This document shows, one piece after another, positions 1 to 7,093 of a stretch of 10,873 nucleotides of DNA. The number at the start of each line of letters is the position of its first letter. The first letter of the stretch is position 1. The position numbers and the translations under genes are program-made. A model generated the notes under the pieces. It was not told the origin of the DNA, did not search any database, and saw nothing but the letters and a program-made list of their open reading frames with translations. Source of the stretch: an uncultured Duncaniella sp. (GTDB lineage: Bacteria > Bacteroidota > Bacteroidia > Bacteroidales > Muribaculaceae); assembly GCA_910577335.1 (NCBI GenBank), contig CAJTMJ010000064.1, positions 1 through 10,873 on the forward strand, read 5' to 3'.

Positions 1-12
1 TAGGTGCCAGTC

Positions 13-761
13 CTAATTTTGTTTTGCCTCAAAAAGTTTTATCGGACAGCAATAAAAATTTATGTGTAGAGTGTAAGTTTTGCCTGAATGCTTGTCGGTG
101 AAAAATAAAAACTCAATATCGTCACTGTTTCCCACCACTGTTTCAAACACACTTATATGCTCTTTGAATATTGGTTCAGAATCATACATGAAAATTCCCA
201 TTAAAAGAGTCTGATTGGTTGAAGGCTCGTTATTGTTCAAATCATCCCGCTTTTCACCATATCCGAATTTATAGTAATTCGCAATCCCCGGGAAGTCTTG
301 TATCCCCATCTCTATATTTAGATTGAAAGTGATCTGTGCCAGCATCTCATAGTGGTAGAAATCCTTGTCACCTATCCAAACTTTTGTGGGAGTAGGTGTG
401 AATTTCACATTTTCTATAGGAGCGGGGTAGGGTACGGTTACTTCCGCTGTTGCCGTTCCGTAGGTCGGACTGTCGGCAACGATACGGATTTTATCACCCT
501 CTTTGGGGAGATAAGATTGCTCGACAACTCGTTCGTTTGCAAATATGGTGATTTTTGCGTCCTTCACTTCATTGTTAAAAATTGAATTTTCGTCATCCAA
601 CATCCATGTGTGCGACACATCAACTTTTATTGGTTCGCCTGCTGTAATCAATGAGTAAGGCGTAATACCGGCTCTGCGTTGATCTCCGGATCGAAATCCT
701 CGTAGCTGCTTGTGAGCATGTAGGCTGCGATGATTGCCATGATATATCTTAAAATTGCCAT
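13..761 (-). pseudogene. DUF4249 family outer-membrane lipoprotein, frameshifted
   Basis: Remnant of a DUF4249 lipoprotein, a surface partner of TonB receptors in Bacteroidetes; its substrate is unknown. Reading starts at ATG 761, overlapping the receptor stop by 13 nt. It gives a signal-peptide-like start (MAILRYIMAIIAAYMLTSS) followed by YEDFDPEINAEPVLRL, then hits TGA at 648-650. The body of the protein is in another frame, from about 651 to the TAG at 13-15, beginning SLITAGEPIKVDVSHTW. Joining EPVLRL to SLITAGEP needs one extra base at about 653-660, so a single-base deletion is likely. The expected lipobox cysteine before EDFDPE is a tyrosine (TAC; TGC would be Cys). The 212-residue body contains the YLPKEGD and AEVTVPYPAPI stretches. 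It stops soon after SGKTYTLHINF, without the C-terminal segment I expect for DUF4249, so the TAG may also be premature. Family assignment is from memory of related proteins; start and frame are read directly. Confidence 0.72.
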
Positions 762-3154
762 GTGTATGAAACTGAGGGTATGATGGGTAATAACTTTACT
801 TTTTGAAATACTGGATGGTGTTCTTTGTTATATGTGCGCTTAATAGCCACTGTGTTTAAATGACAATAGGCATTAAATAGGCTGAAAGTCCAGTAACCTC
901 GCTTGCCGTGTACCGAGCATGACAGGTCAAGACGATGGTAAAACGGCAATTGATAATTATTTAGATTGGTTTTCAACGGCTCGCTACCCTTTCCGTAATT
1001 GTCGCCGAAATCAGTGGCACTCCAGACCTGTGGCATGAATGTGAACCGATTTCCAGAATGTCCGATCCAAGCGGCGTTCAGAGTCGTTCTGTCACTAATC
1101 TTCCAACTAAGAAGAGCATTGATGGTGTGGCGATGGTCAAAACGTGCCGGATAGCTTTTACCTCCGTTCTTTTCCTGAAATTTCCTGTCGGACCATGCGA
1201 GGGAATATGCTATATGCCCCGACAGTTTGCCGTATGTCTTTTCAATTCTGAAATCGATACCATTGGCAGTGCCTTTGCCGGAACACAGTTGTGAGTTCCA
1301 CATATCGGTGGGCGGCTGCAGGTAATATTCGTCACGATATTCTATGAGGTTACGCATTACCTTATAATATCCTTCAGCCGATGCTGCGAAAGTTCTGTCG
1401 TTTGAAGTCCAATAGGCTCCGATTGAAACTTTATCGGCATTTTGAGGCTTGAATTTACCTGTTATAGGTACCCATTGGTCAGAGGGAAGCGAGAGGTAAG
1501 TTTCTGAGAGCTGGTGTACATATTGATTGGTGCGTGCATACGCCGCTTTTACAGCCCAATTTTCGTCAGGACGGTAACCTATGGAGAGTCTTGGACCTAT
1601 ACCAAAATTTGTCTTGTGGTCGATATTGAACATTGACAAGTGCAACCCGGCATTTGCTCGCAGCATATCGTTTATGCGCCAGTCATCCTCAATATAGAGG
1701 TTCACTTCGTTGGCAAGATATTTCCATGTCGAATCACGACTTTCAGCATGTACTGACCCTACGGTATAGTTGCGGCTGGTTTTAGCCGGGAGAAATGAGT
1801 GTAGGGTATATCCTGCTCCGAAACGCACTCTGTTATTATCGTTTGGTTTCCAGTCGAAATCGGCATTTAATATCCAATCGTTGATGTTGTTTTTTGTCTT
1901 GGTGATAGAGCTGGTTTCTTCGTTATAGTCAGGTCCGATCTCTACTGAACGCCAGTCATGTTTCATATCTGAAAAATATCTTGTATATGCGGCAGTGAAC
2001 TCTGCTGAAAGAGAGTGGTTGATTCGGTAATTTAATCCTGCCTGAGTTACAAGGTTTCCCCAACGAAAATCAAATTTATCGTCATCATATCACCCGGACG
2101 TGTCATAATCATCCTCAGACGAACCGGTTTTAAGTATATCATCGCCAAAATACACGGATGCGAAAGCAGTGGCATTGTTTGAAAAACGGTGAGTGATCTT
2201 TGCGTTAAGATCCATGAAGGCATATCGGAAACGGATCTTTTCTCTGTTGGAAGAATTTACGATGGCGAGTATTGGAGCCGAAATCAGATCGAACCATGAG
2301 CGGCGCAATGCTGCCGAGTAGGTTGTCCTATCGCCAATAGGTCCGTTTATGTTGAATGCCCCTGAAGTAAGTCCAAGCTTTGCCGAGCCGTTGTGTCCGT
2401 CCTGAGATCCGCTCTTGGTACGAACATCAAGGTACGATGACAATCTGCCGTCATATTTAGCCGGAATCGAAGATTTGAAGAAGTCGATATACCGGATAGC
2501 TTCAGTGTTGAAAGCTGAAAATAATCCGGCAAAATGGTTTACCTGATATATAGGTATATTGTCAAGCATACATAGATTTTCATCGGCATTTCCTCCATGT
2601 ACATTCATCCCTGCCATGCCTTCTTGCCCTTCGGATATGCCCGGTTCCATCTGCAATGCCTTGATCACATAATTCTCTCCAAGTAATACCGGAGTATGGG
2701 CGATTTCCTGCAAGGTCAGTTTCTTCGCTCCTATTTCTGAGGTCTCAACCTGCGGGGCTTCAAGACGGGAGGTAACTACCACCTCTTCAAGAATTTTCGG
2801 AGTTCCCGTAATTGGGGCGTCCAACAGTGTATTACTCCTTTTCACGGTCCGTTTCTTCTCCCTTTTTCTAAGGTGACGCTTAAGGATTATATTCCCCCCT
2901 TTGATTTTATACTCTATATCGGTGCCTTTAAATATCTCTGACAAAACTTGTTTTAGCGGTTTGTTTTTAATATCTACGGTTATGAACATCCCTTGCAGCA
3001 GGTTGGATGAATAGATAAAATTTTTCCAGGTTTGTTCCACAATGGTGCGGAACACTTTGGCTGCCGGTTGGTTTTCCGCTCTGACCGTGATGTTGTGAGC
3101 AGTTAACATGGATGGGAGAAGTAGTATTAATAGAAATATTATGTACTTTTTCAT
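749..3154 (-). pseudogene. STN-domain TonB-dependent receptor, interrupted by in-frame TGA
   Basis: Outer-membrane TonB-dependent transporter with an N-terminal signalling domain; the substrate cannot be told. The start ATG overlaps the stop of the upstream anti-sigma gene (ATGA). The 801-codon frame encodes a signal peptide (1-19), an STN domain (about 22-92), a Ton-box-like stretch (ILEEVVVTS, 121-129), a plug (about 130-250; NVHGGNADENL, YQVNHFAGLFSAFNTEAIRYIDFF) and a beta-barrel ending in SYTWQF with the terminal Phe usual for outer-membrane barrels. Codon 355 is TGA (2090-2092). The same frame is open on both sides: GSSEDDYDTSG, stop, YDDDKFDFRWGNLV, continuing 41 codons to an internal Met at 1966 and on to TAA at 749-751. 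One substitution, not a frameshift, splits the gene. The short product would have only plug and a few strands, and the rest lacks a signal peptide. The carboxypeptidase-like domain usual between STN and plug is absent; a basic linker (about 93-120) takes its place. Confidence 0.85.
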
Positions 3155-3597
3155 CGCTGTGTGACAGTCATTTCGGTACCTAAGATTTCATTAATTGTCT
3201 CCACAAGGTCAGACGCTGTGCCCTCATAATGCAACGATAGCTTATAGTCGTCGGGCGATTCGGGCAATCCGGTTATTTCAACATCGTATGTCCGGCTGAT
3301 TTTATCAACCACCACAGGCAGTGGTGCGTTCTCAAAGTCGATGACTCTGACAATATTCTCTCCGTGAGTGGCAGGTGATACAACTTCTGTCTTTGTCCCC
3401 TCACCGGGTGCCATATTTGCTTTAGATATTATAGTGGCAGAGGCGGTGAGTACGACCGCTGCGGTTATTGCTGCAGCCACACGATATTTTACCCATACAG
3501 AGACAGGGCGTATTCCTAACTTTTTCCATCCTTCTTTGGTGGAAAATCGACCGCTACGGTATCTTTTTGCGATGAATTTAATATCCTTTTCGTCCAT
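3151..3597 (-). CDS. Small FecR-like anti-sigma factor candidate
   Basis: Probable inner-membrane anti-sigma protein linking the receptor to the ECF sigma factor. I chose the ATG at 3597 (MDEKDIKFIAKRY), which starts like related Bacteroidetes proteins; an ATG at 3630 would add 11 residues. The 148-residue product has a short cytoplasmic part (1-38), one membrane segment (about 40-59, VAAAITAAVVLTASATII), a linker, and a C-terminal module (about 82-147, IDFENAPLPVVVDKISRTYDVEI to INEILGTEMTVTQ) resembling the DUF4974/STN-like end of FecR proteins. The large middle FecR domain of ordinary family members (about 300 residues) is missing. The gene lies between sigma factor and receptor and overlaps the receptor start by ATGA, which suggests translational coupling. 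It is the only gene of the cassette without a visible lesion. The anti-sigma role is inferred from position and architecture. Confidence 0.68.
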   Translation of the reverse strand: MDEKDIKFIAKRYRSGRFSTKEGWKKLGIRPVSVWVKYRVAAAITAAVVLTASATIISKANMAPGEGTKTEVVSPATHGENIVRVIDFENAPLPVVVDKISRTYDVEITGLPESPDDYKLSLHYEGTASDLVETINEILGTEMTVTQR

Positions 3598-3730
3598 GAT
3601 TAATAGTGTCGGCTTGTGCCGTTCTATCATTATGATTATGTTTTATCGAAAAGGTCCTATTCCGAAAAGGATTTTTTTATAGAAAAGGGAGAAAGAAAGG
3701 TTTGTGCCTGGTACTTAGAGCTTCACGCAA

Positions 3731-4177
3731 TCAGCTGAATGCTTTTGTCATCTGATTTTTTACGGTTTTTATTGATATACCCAATTCATCGGCAATCTCT
3801 TCATTGGAATAGCCGTCACGTTTGCTCATAAGAAAAATTTCCTTGCATTTCTCAGGCAATTCCTCTATTGCTTTCCATATTTTCGCATCTCTGAAGGAGG
3901 TGTCTATTTCCTCTTCGCTGACATCAGGAATAGAATCCTCACCGAGCATTTCATGCTTTTCATTTAGATATGCAAGAGATACATTACGTACAATCTTATA
4001 CATGAAAGCATCGAAATTATTCACCTCACCACCATTTGAAACATATTGCCACGCTTTTATAAAAGCCTCCTGCACCATATCCTCCGATGTGTCGGCATCA
4101 TCGACGAGTCGTAAAGCGTACATTCCGAGCGGAAGGTACAGCCTTCTGAAATTCAATTCAAATTCTCGTACGGTCAT
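3731..4177 (-). CDS. ECF-type RNA polymerase sigma factor, shortened by an in-frame TGA
   Basis: Sigma-70 family extracytoplasmic-function factor that would direct RNA polymerase to promoters of its own cassette. Region 2 spans about residues 6-72 (DTSEDMVQEAFIKAW is the typical core-binding and -10 segment). Region 4 spans about 98-148 (AIEELPEKCKEIFLMSKRDGYSNEEIADELGISIKTVKNQM, a clear helix-turn-helix). The frame stops at TGA 3731-3733 directly after NQMTKAFS. Reading past it gives LREALSTRHKPF and more, up to TAA at 3677-3679 (166 codons). LREAL is the usual end of this last helix, so the TGA looks like a mutated CGA (Arg) or TGG. Only about 18 residues are lost, after the recognition helix, so some activity may remain. 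A good Bacteroidetes promoter lies upstream. It is the first gene of the cassette; the anti-sigma start (3597) follows 133 nt after the TGA. Confidence 0.85.
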   Translation of the reverse strand: MTVREFELNFRRLYLPLGMYALRLVDDADTSEDMVQEAFIKAWQYVSNGGEVNNFDAFMYKIVRNVSLAYLNEKHEMLGEDSIPDVSEEEIDTSFRDAKIWKAIEELPEKCKEIFLMSKRDGYSNEEIADELGISIKTVKNQMTKAFS

Positions 4178-4243
4178 TGCGTGGTTGATTTAACGGAGGA
4201 AAGGTTTTCTCAGGTTGATAATGATGGCTTAATTTTGGAGGTG

Positions 4244-4274
4244 CAAATTTAGCGACTATATCTATAAAAATCAA
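4244..4274 (-). promoter_or_regulatory. Bacteroidetes-type promoter for the ECF sigma gene
   Basis: On the minus strand, TTG (4272-4274) is followed after 20 nt by TAAATTTG (4244-4251). This is an exact match to the Bacteroidetes primary sigma consensus (TTG at -33, TAnnTTTG at -7). Transcription would begin near 4237, leaving an untranslated leader of about 60 nt before ATG 4177. The -33 element directly abuts the base of the leu operon terminator hairpin. Confidence 0.7.
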
Positions 4275-4311
4275 CAGTCCCGGCGGAACAATTATTATTC
4301 CGTCGGGACTG
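4260..4311 (-). terminator. Hairpin terminator at the end of the leu operon
   Basis: Inverted repeat with 14-nt arms (4275-4288 and 4298-4311, outer sequence CAGTCCCG, inner CGGAA), a 9-nt AT-rich loop and one mismatch. The mismatch is A-C in the minus-strand RNA and G-U in the plus-strand RNA. In the minus-strand transcript it is followed by TTGATTTTTATA, a U-rich tail. It lies 38 nt after the leuB stop, so it should end the leuACD-cimA-leuB transcript. Confidence 0.8.
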
Positions 4312-4348
4312 CAGTTCTGAGAAACTATTTTATGTACGCAGGTTCGGT

Positions 4349-5410
4349 TTATGCGTTTTTGATGTAGTCAACTATCCATGCGCCAACAGCGTCAGTGCCA
4401 TATTTTGCGCCACCTTCTACCTGTATCTCGGGTGTGCGTACATTCGCATCGAGTGATGCGTTTACAGCCTTACGTATGAGAGCGCCCTCTTCTGTAAGGT
4501 TGAAATACTCAAACAACATAGCCACAGAGAGAATCTGTGCAAGTGGGTTGGCGATATTCAGACCCTTAGCCTGAGGCCATGAGCCGTGAATAGGTTCGAA
4601 CACGGGTGTCTTTTCACCGGTGGAAGCAGAGGGTAGAAGTCCCATGGAGCCTGAAATGACAGAGCCCTCATCGGTGAGGATGTCGCCGAAAGTATTTTCA
4701 GTAACCATCACGTCAAAGAAACGTGGCTCCTGAATCATGCGCATGGCAGCATTGTCAACATACATGAAATCAGTGATTACATCAGGATATTCAGGTGCCA
4801 TTTCCTGTGCCACTTTACGCCATAGGCGTGATGATGCGAGCACATTAGCCTTGTCAACCACTGTGAGATGCTTGCGACGGCGCAATGCGTAGTCGTATGC
4901 CACACGAAGTATCCGCTCTATCTCAGGACGGGTATAGGCGTTGGTGTCATACGCACGGTCGTTATCCTCATATTTCTCTCCGAAATACATACCGCCTGTA
5001 AGCTCGCGGATACATATAAAGTCAGCGCCCTCCACCAATTCTGCGCGAAGCGGTGATTTGTGGATAAGGCATTGGAATGTCTCAACAGGGCGGATATTGG
5101 CAAAAAGCCCTAATTTTTTGCGCATGGCAAGCAGTCCCTGTTCAGGGCGCACCTTGGCATTGGGATTATTGTCAAACTTAGGGTCTCCTACGGCTGAGAA
5201 GAGCACTGCGTCAGCCCAAAGGCAGGTTTCGTATGTCTCTTCGGGGAAAGGATCGCCAACTTTGTCAATGCCGTCAGCACCGCAAATGGCATACTTGTAT
5301 TCCACATTGTGCCCGAATTTCTCACAAATCGCACTCATCACGTCAACACCTTGACGTGAAATTTCCGGACCGATACCGTCGCCGGGAAGAACCGCTATTT
5401 TGAAGTCCAT
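4349..5410 (-). CDS. leuB: 3-isopropylmalate dehydrogenase
   Basis: Cytoplasmic NAD-dependent enzyme that oxidises and decarboxylates (2R,3S)-3-isopropylmalate to 4-methyl-2-oxopentanoate, the last leucine-specific step before transamination. The same family acts on 3-methylmalate to give 2-oxobutyrate in the citramalate route. The 353-residue length is normal. Visible features are LPGDGIGPE (8-16), substrate arginines R97, R107 and R135 (RELTGGMYFGE), Y142, K187 in VVDKANVL, and metal-binding aspartates D219, D243 and D247 (DNAAMRM and TFGDILTDEGS). The NAD-binding segment is FEPIHGSWPQAKGLNIANP (271-289); its SWPQAKG stretch differs from the SAPDIAG usual in proteobacterial LeuB. It is the last gene of the operon, separated from the cimA-like gene by a 141-nt spacer with a palindrome and followed by a terminator. 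Stop codon TAA. Start ATG at 5410 gives the family's usual N-terminus. Confidence 0.96.
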   Translation of the reverse strand: MDFKIAVLPGDGIGPEISRQGVDVMSAICEKFGHNVEYKYAICGADGIDKVGDPFPEETYETCLWADAVLFSAVGDPKFDNNPNAKVRPEQGLLAMRKKLGLFANIRPVETFQCLIHKSPLRAELVEGADFICIRELTGGMYFGEKYEDNDRAYDTNAYTRPEIERILRVAYDYALRRRKHLTVVDKANVLASSRLWRKVAQEMAPEYPDVITDFMYVDNAAMRMIQEPRFFDVMVTENTFGDILTDEGSVISGSMGLLPSASTGEKTPVFEPIHGSWPQAKGLNIANPLAQILSVAMLFEYFNLTEEGALIRKAVNASLDANVRTPEIQVEGGAKYGTDAVGAWIVDYIKNA

Positions 5411-5454
5411 AATATTTTGAGGTTAATTAGTTAATTTCAATTTTATTTGTCATG

Positions 5455-5516
5455 CAGGTGAGCCGTTGTAACCTGAGGCTTTTGTCCTTAACGTAGGGAT
5501 GCTCCATGGAGCATCC
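5455..5516. repeat. Palindromic spacer between cimA and leuB
   Basis: The 141-nt gap between the cimA-like stop and the leuB start contains a perfect 20-bp palindrome at 5497-5516 (arms GGATGCTC and GAGCATCC around CATG), able to form an 8-bp stem with a 4-nt loop. A weaker inverted repeat, CAGGT (5455-5459) with ACCTG (5471-5475), lies on the leuB side. No U-run follows the palindrome in the leu transcript, so it is not a standard terminator. It could be an mRNA processing or stability element, or one copy of a dispersed REP-like repeat. Seeing only one copy here, I cannot tell. Confidence 0.6.
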
Positions 5517-5551
5517 GAGAGCAAATAGTCTATTAATATAGAATTGGTACT

Positions 5552-7084
5552 CTATTGCTCCTGAAGGTCAATCCCCTCTATGAGGTTGAGCATCTTGACA
5601 GTAGCTTGGATGGCAGCCTCTGTCTGGTCAGCGTCAAGACCACGGGTTTTCAGGATGTTACCTTCATAATTCCATGTTATGATGGCGTGAACAAGAGCGT
5701 CGGTCTTACCACCGGGTGGGATATTGACACTATAATTGGTCAAAGTGGGGAACGGACGCTGCAATTTGCCTCTGTAGATGGTTCGAATCGCTCGCATGAA
5801 TGCGTCAAACTGACCGTCGCCGACTGCCGATTCCTGAAATTCAGCATCGTTGATTATCAGTTTCACTGTGGCTGTCGGACGTAGACCCTGCGACAGGTTA
5901 AGGGCATAATTTACTATGCGCACTTTTGACGGCAGAGCGGAATGTTTAAGCACATCGGCAACGATGAATGGAAGGTCGCCCTGCGTGACAATCTCCTTCT
6001 TGTCGCCAAGCTGAATGATACGTTCGGTTACCTTGCGGATATTCTCGTCCGATAGTTCTATGCCGAGAGCTTCAAGATTCTTCTTTATATTCGCTTTGCC
6101 TGATGTCTTTCCGAGCGCATATTCTCTTTCACGACCGAATCTTTCAGGCAAAAGGTCGTTGTAGTAGAGGTTGTTCTTATTGTCACCGTCGGCATGTACA
6201 CCGGCGCATTGAGTGAACACGCTGTCACCTATGATCGGCTTGTTAGGTGGTACCAATATACCTGAAAATGACTCAACGATATGGCTTACCTTGTTGATTT
6301 TGGTTTCATCAATATTGGTGGTACCCTGCAGCTGGTCATGAATCACTGCCACCGTGCTTGACAAAGTGGCGTTTCCCGCCCTTTCGCCAAGACCGTTTAT
6401 GGTGCAATGAACACCCTTAGCTCCGCCTTTGACTGCGGCAAAAACATTTGCAGTGGCAAGGTCGTAGTCATTGTGGGCATGGAAGTCAAAATGTAGTTTC
6501 GGATAATGCTTAACCATCCTATGCACATACGACAGAGTGTCGTATGGATTCAGAATACCTAACGTGTCTGGGAGCATAAATCGCTTTATCGGCAGACGTT
6601 TTATGCTTTCCATCATGGCAAACACGTAGTCGGGTGAATGTTTCATCCCGTTTGACCAGTCCTCAAGATAGATATTAACCTCTAATCCCGCTTCCGTAGC
6701 ACGCATTACTTCACGCTCTATGGTGGCGAAATGCTCCTCAGGGGTCTGCTTGAGCTGTAGACGGCAATGCTTTTCCGAACCTTTGGCGAGGAGATTGATC
6801 ACTCTCCCTCCCACATCTTTAATCCACTTTATCGACACGCCGTTGTCAAGGAATCCGAGCACCTCTATTGCTCCGATGTTGCCTGTGCGCTCAGCCCATG
6901 CGCATACCTTGCGCACGGTGTCACGCTCGCCCTCCGACACTCTGGCTGAGGCTATCTCTATGCGTGGCACATGAAGCTCGCCGAGCAGAAGGCGTGTTAT
7001 GGCAAGTTTTTCGGATGTCGAGAATGATACCCCCGAGGTCTGTTCTCCGTCCCTGAGGGTGGTGTCCATCAATTCAACATACAT
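5552..7084 (-). CDS. cimA: (R)-citramalate synthase (LeuA-related, Leptospira type)
   Basis: Probably condenses pyruvate and acetyl-CoA to (R)-citramalate, entering a threonine-independent route to 2-oxobutyrate and isoleucine. The 510-residue protein has a TIM-barrel HMGL-like domain with DTTLRDGEQTSGV (7-19), FHAHNDYDLATAN (201-213, metal-binding HxH H202/H204) and NGLGERAGN (230-238). A linker follows (TQCAGVHADGD, LPERFGREREYALGK), then a C-terminal LeuA-type regulatory domain (about 388-505, with VGDGQFDAF and NIPPGGKTDALV). L76, L99 (NLLAKGSEKH) and Y139 (NIYLEDWSNG) fall, at a constant offset of 5, where the Leptospira enzyme has the pyruvate-pocket residues Leu81, Leu104 and Tyr144 (numbers from memory). 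The operon's true LeuA has a His-containing RIHTGIGTSDSH in the matching stretch. It follows leuD by 9 nt and shares LeuCD and LeuB downstream. Stop TAG. A second isopropylmalate synthase is the less likely alternative. Confidence 0.85.
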   Translation of the reverse strand: MYVELMDTTLRDGEQTSGVSFSTSEKLAITRLLLGELHVPRIEIASARVSEGERDTVRKVCAWAERTGNIGAIEVLGFLDNGVSIKWIKDVGGRVINLLAKGSEKHCRLQLKQTPEEHFATIEREVMRATEAGLEVNIYLEDWSNGMKHSPDYVFAMMESIKRLPIKRFMLPDTLGILNPYDTLSYVHRMVKHYPKLHFDFHAHNDYDLATANVFAAVKGGAKGVHCTINGLGERAGNATLSSTVAVIHDQLQGTTNIDETKINKVSHIVESFSGILVPPNKPIIGDSVFTQCAGVHADGDNKNNLYYNDLLPERFGREREYALGKTSGKANIKKNLEALGIELSDENIRKVTERIIQLGDKKEIVTQGDLPFIVADVLKHSALPSKVRIVNYALNLSQGLRPTATVKLIINDAEFQESAVGDGQFDAFMRAIRTIYRGKLQRPFPTLTNYSVNIPPGGKTDALVHAIITWNYEGNILKTRGLDADQTEAAIQATVKMLNLIEGIDLQEQ

Positions 7085-7093
7085 AGGCTTGGC

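Noticed and set aside
749..1966. Independent gene starting at the Met at 1966.
   Set aside because: The frame is continuous with the upstream receptor ORF apart from one stop codon, the 41 codons before the Met are receptor sequence, and the fragment has no signal peptide or plug.
3647..3670. CGAAAAGG direct repeat (3647-3654 and 3663-3670) between the sigma and anti-sigma genes.
   Set aside because: Only 8 bp, two copies, and partly inside or beside the abandoned sigma tail; no promoter or hairpin of note.
2090..3733. TGA read as a sense codon (altered genetic code), since two genes have in-frame TGA.
   Set aside because: The five leu-region genes (about 2,000 codons) contain no in-frame TGA and use TGG for tryptophan, and the anti-sigma gene ends at a TGA in an ATGA overlap. 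Recoding would give many more in-frame TGA codons. The frameshift and lipobox loss next door fit decay better.
5552..7084. Second leuA-type isopropylmalate synthase or homocitrate synthase.
   Set aside because: Pocket residues and several long motifs (NLLAKGSEKH, NIYLEDWSNG, LPERFGRER) fit Leptospira-type citramalate synthase, and a normal leuA is already present.
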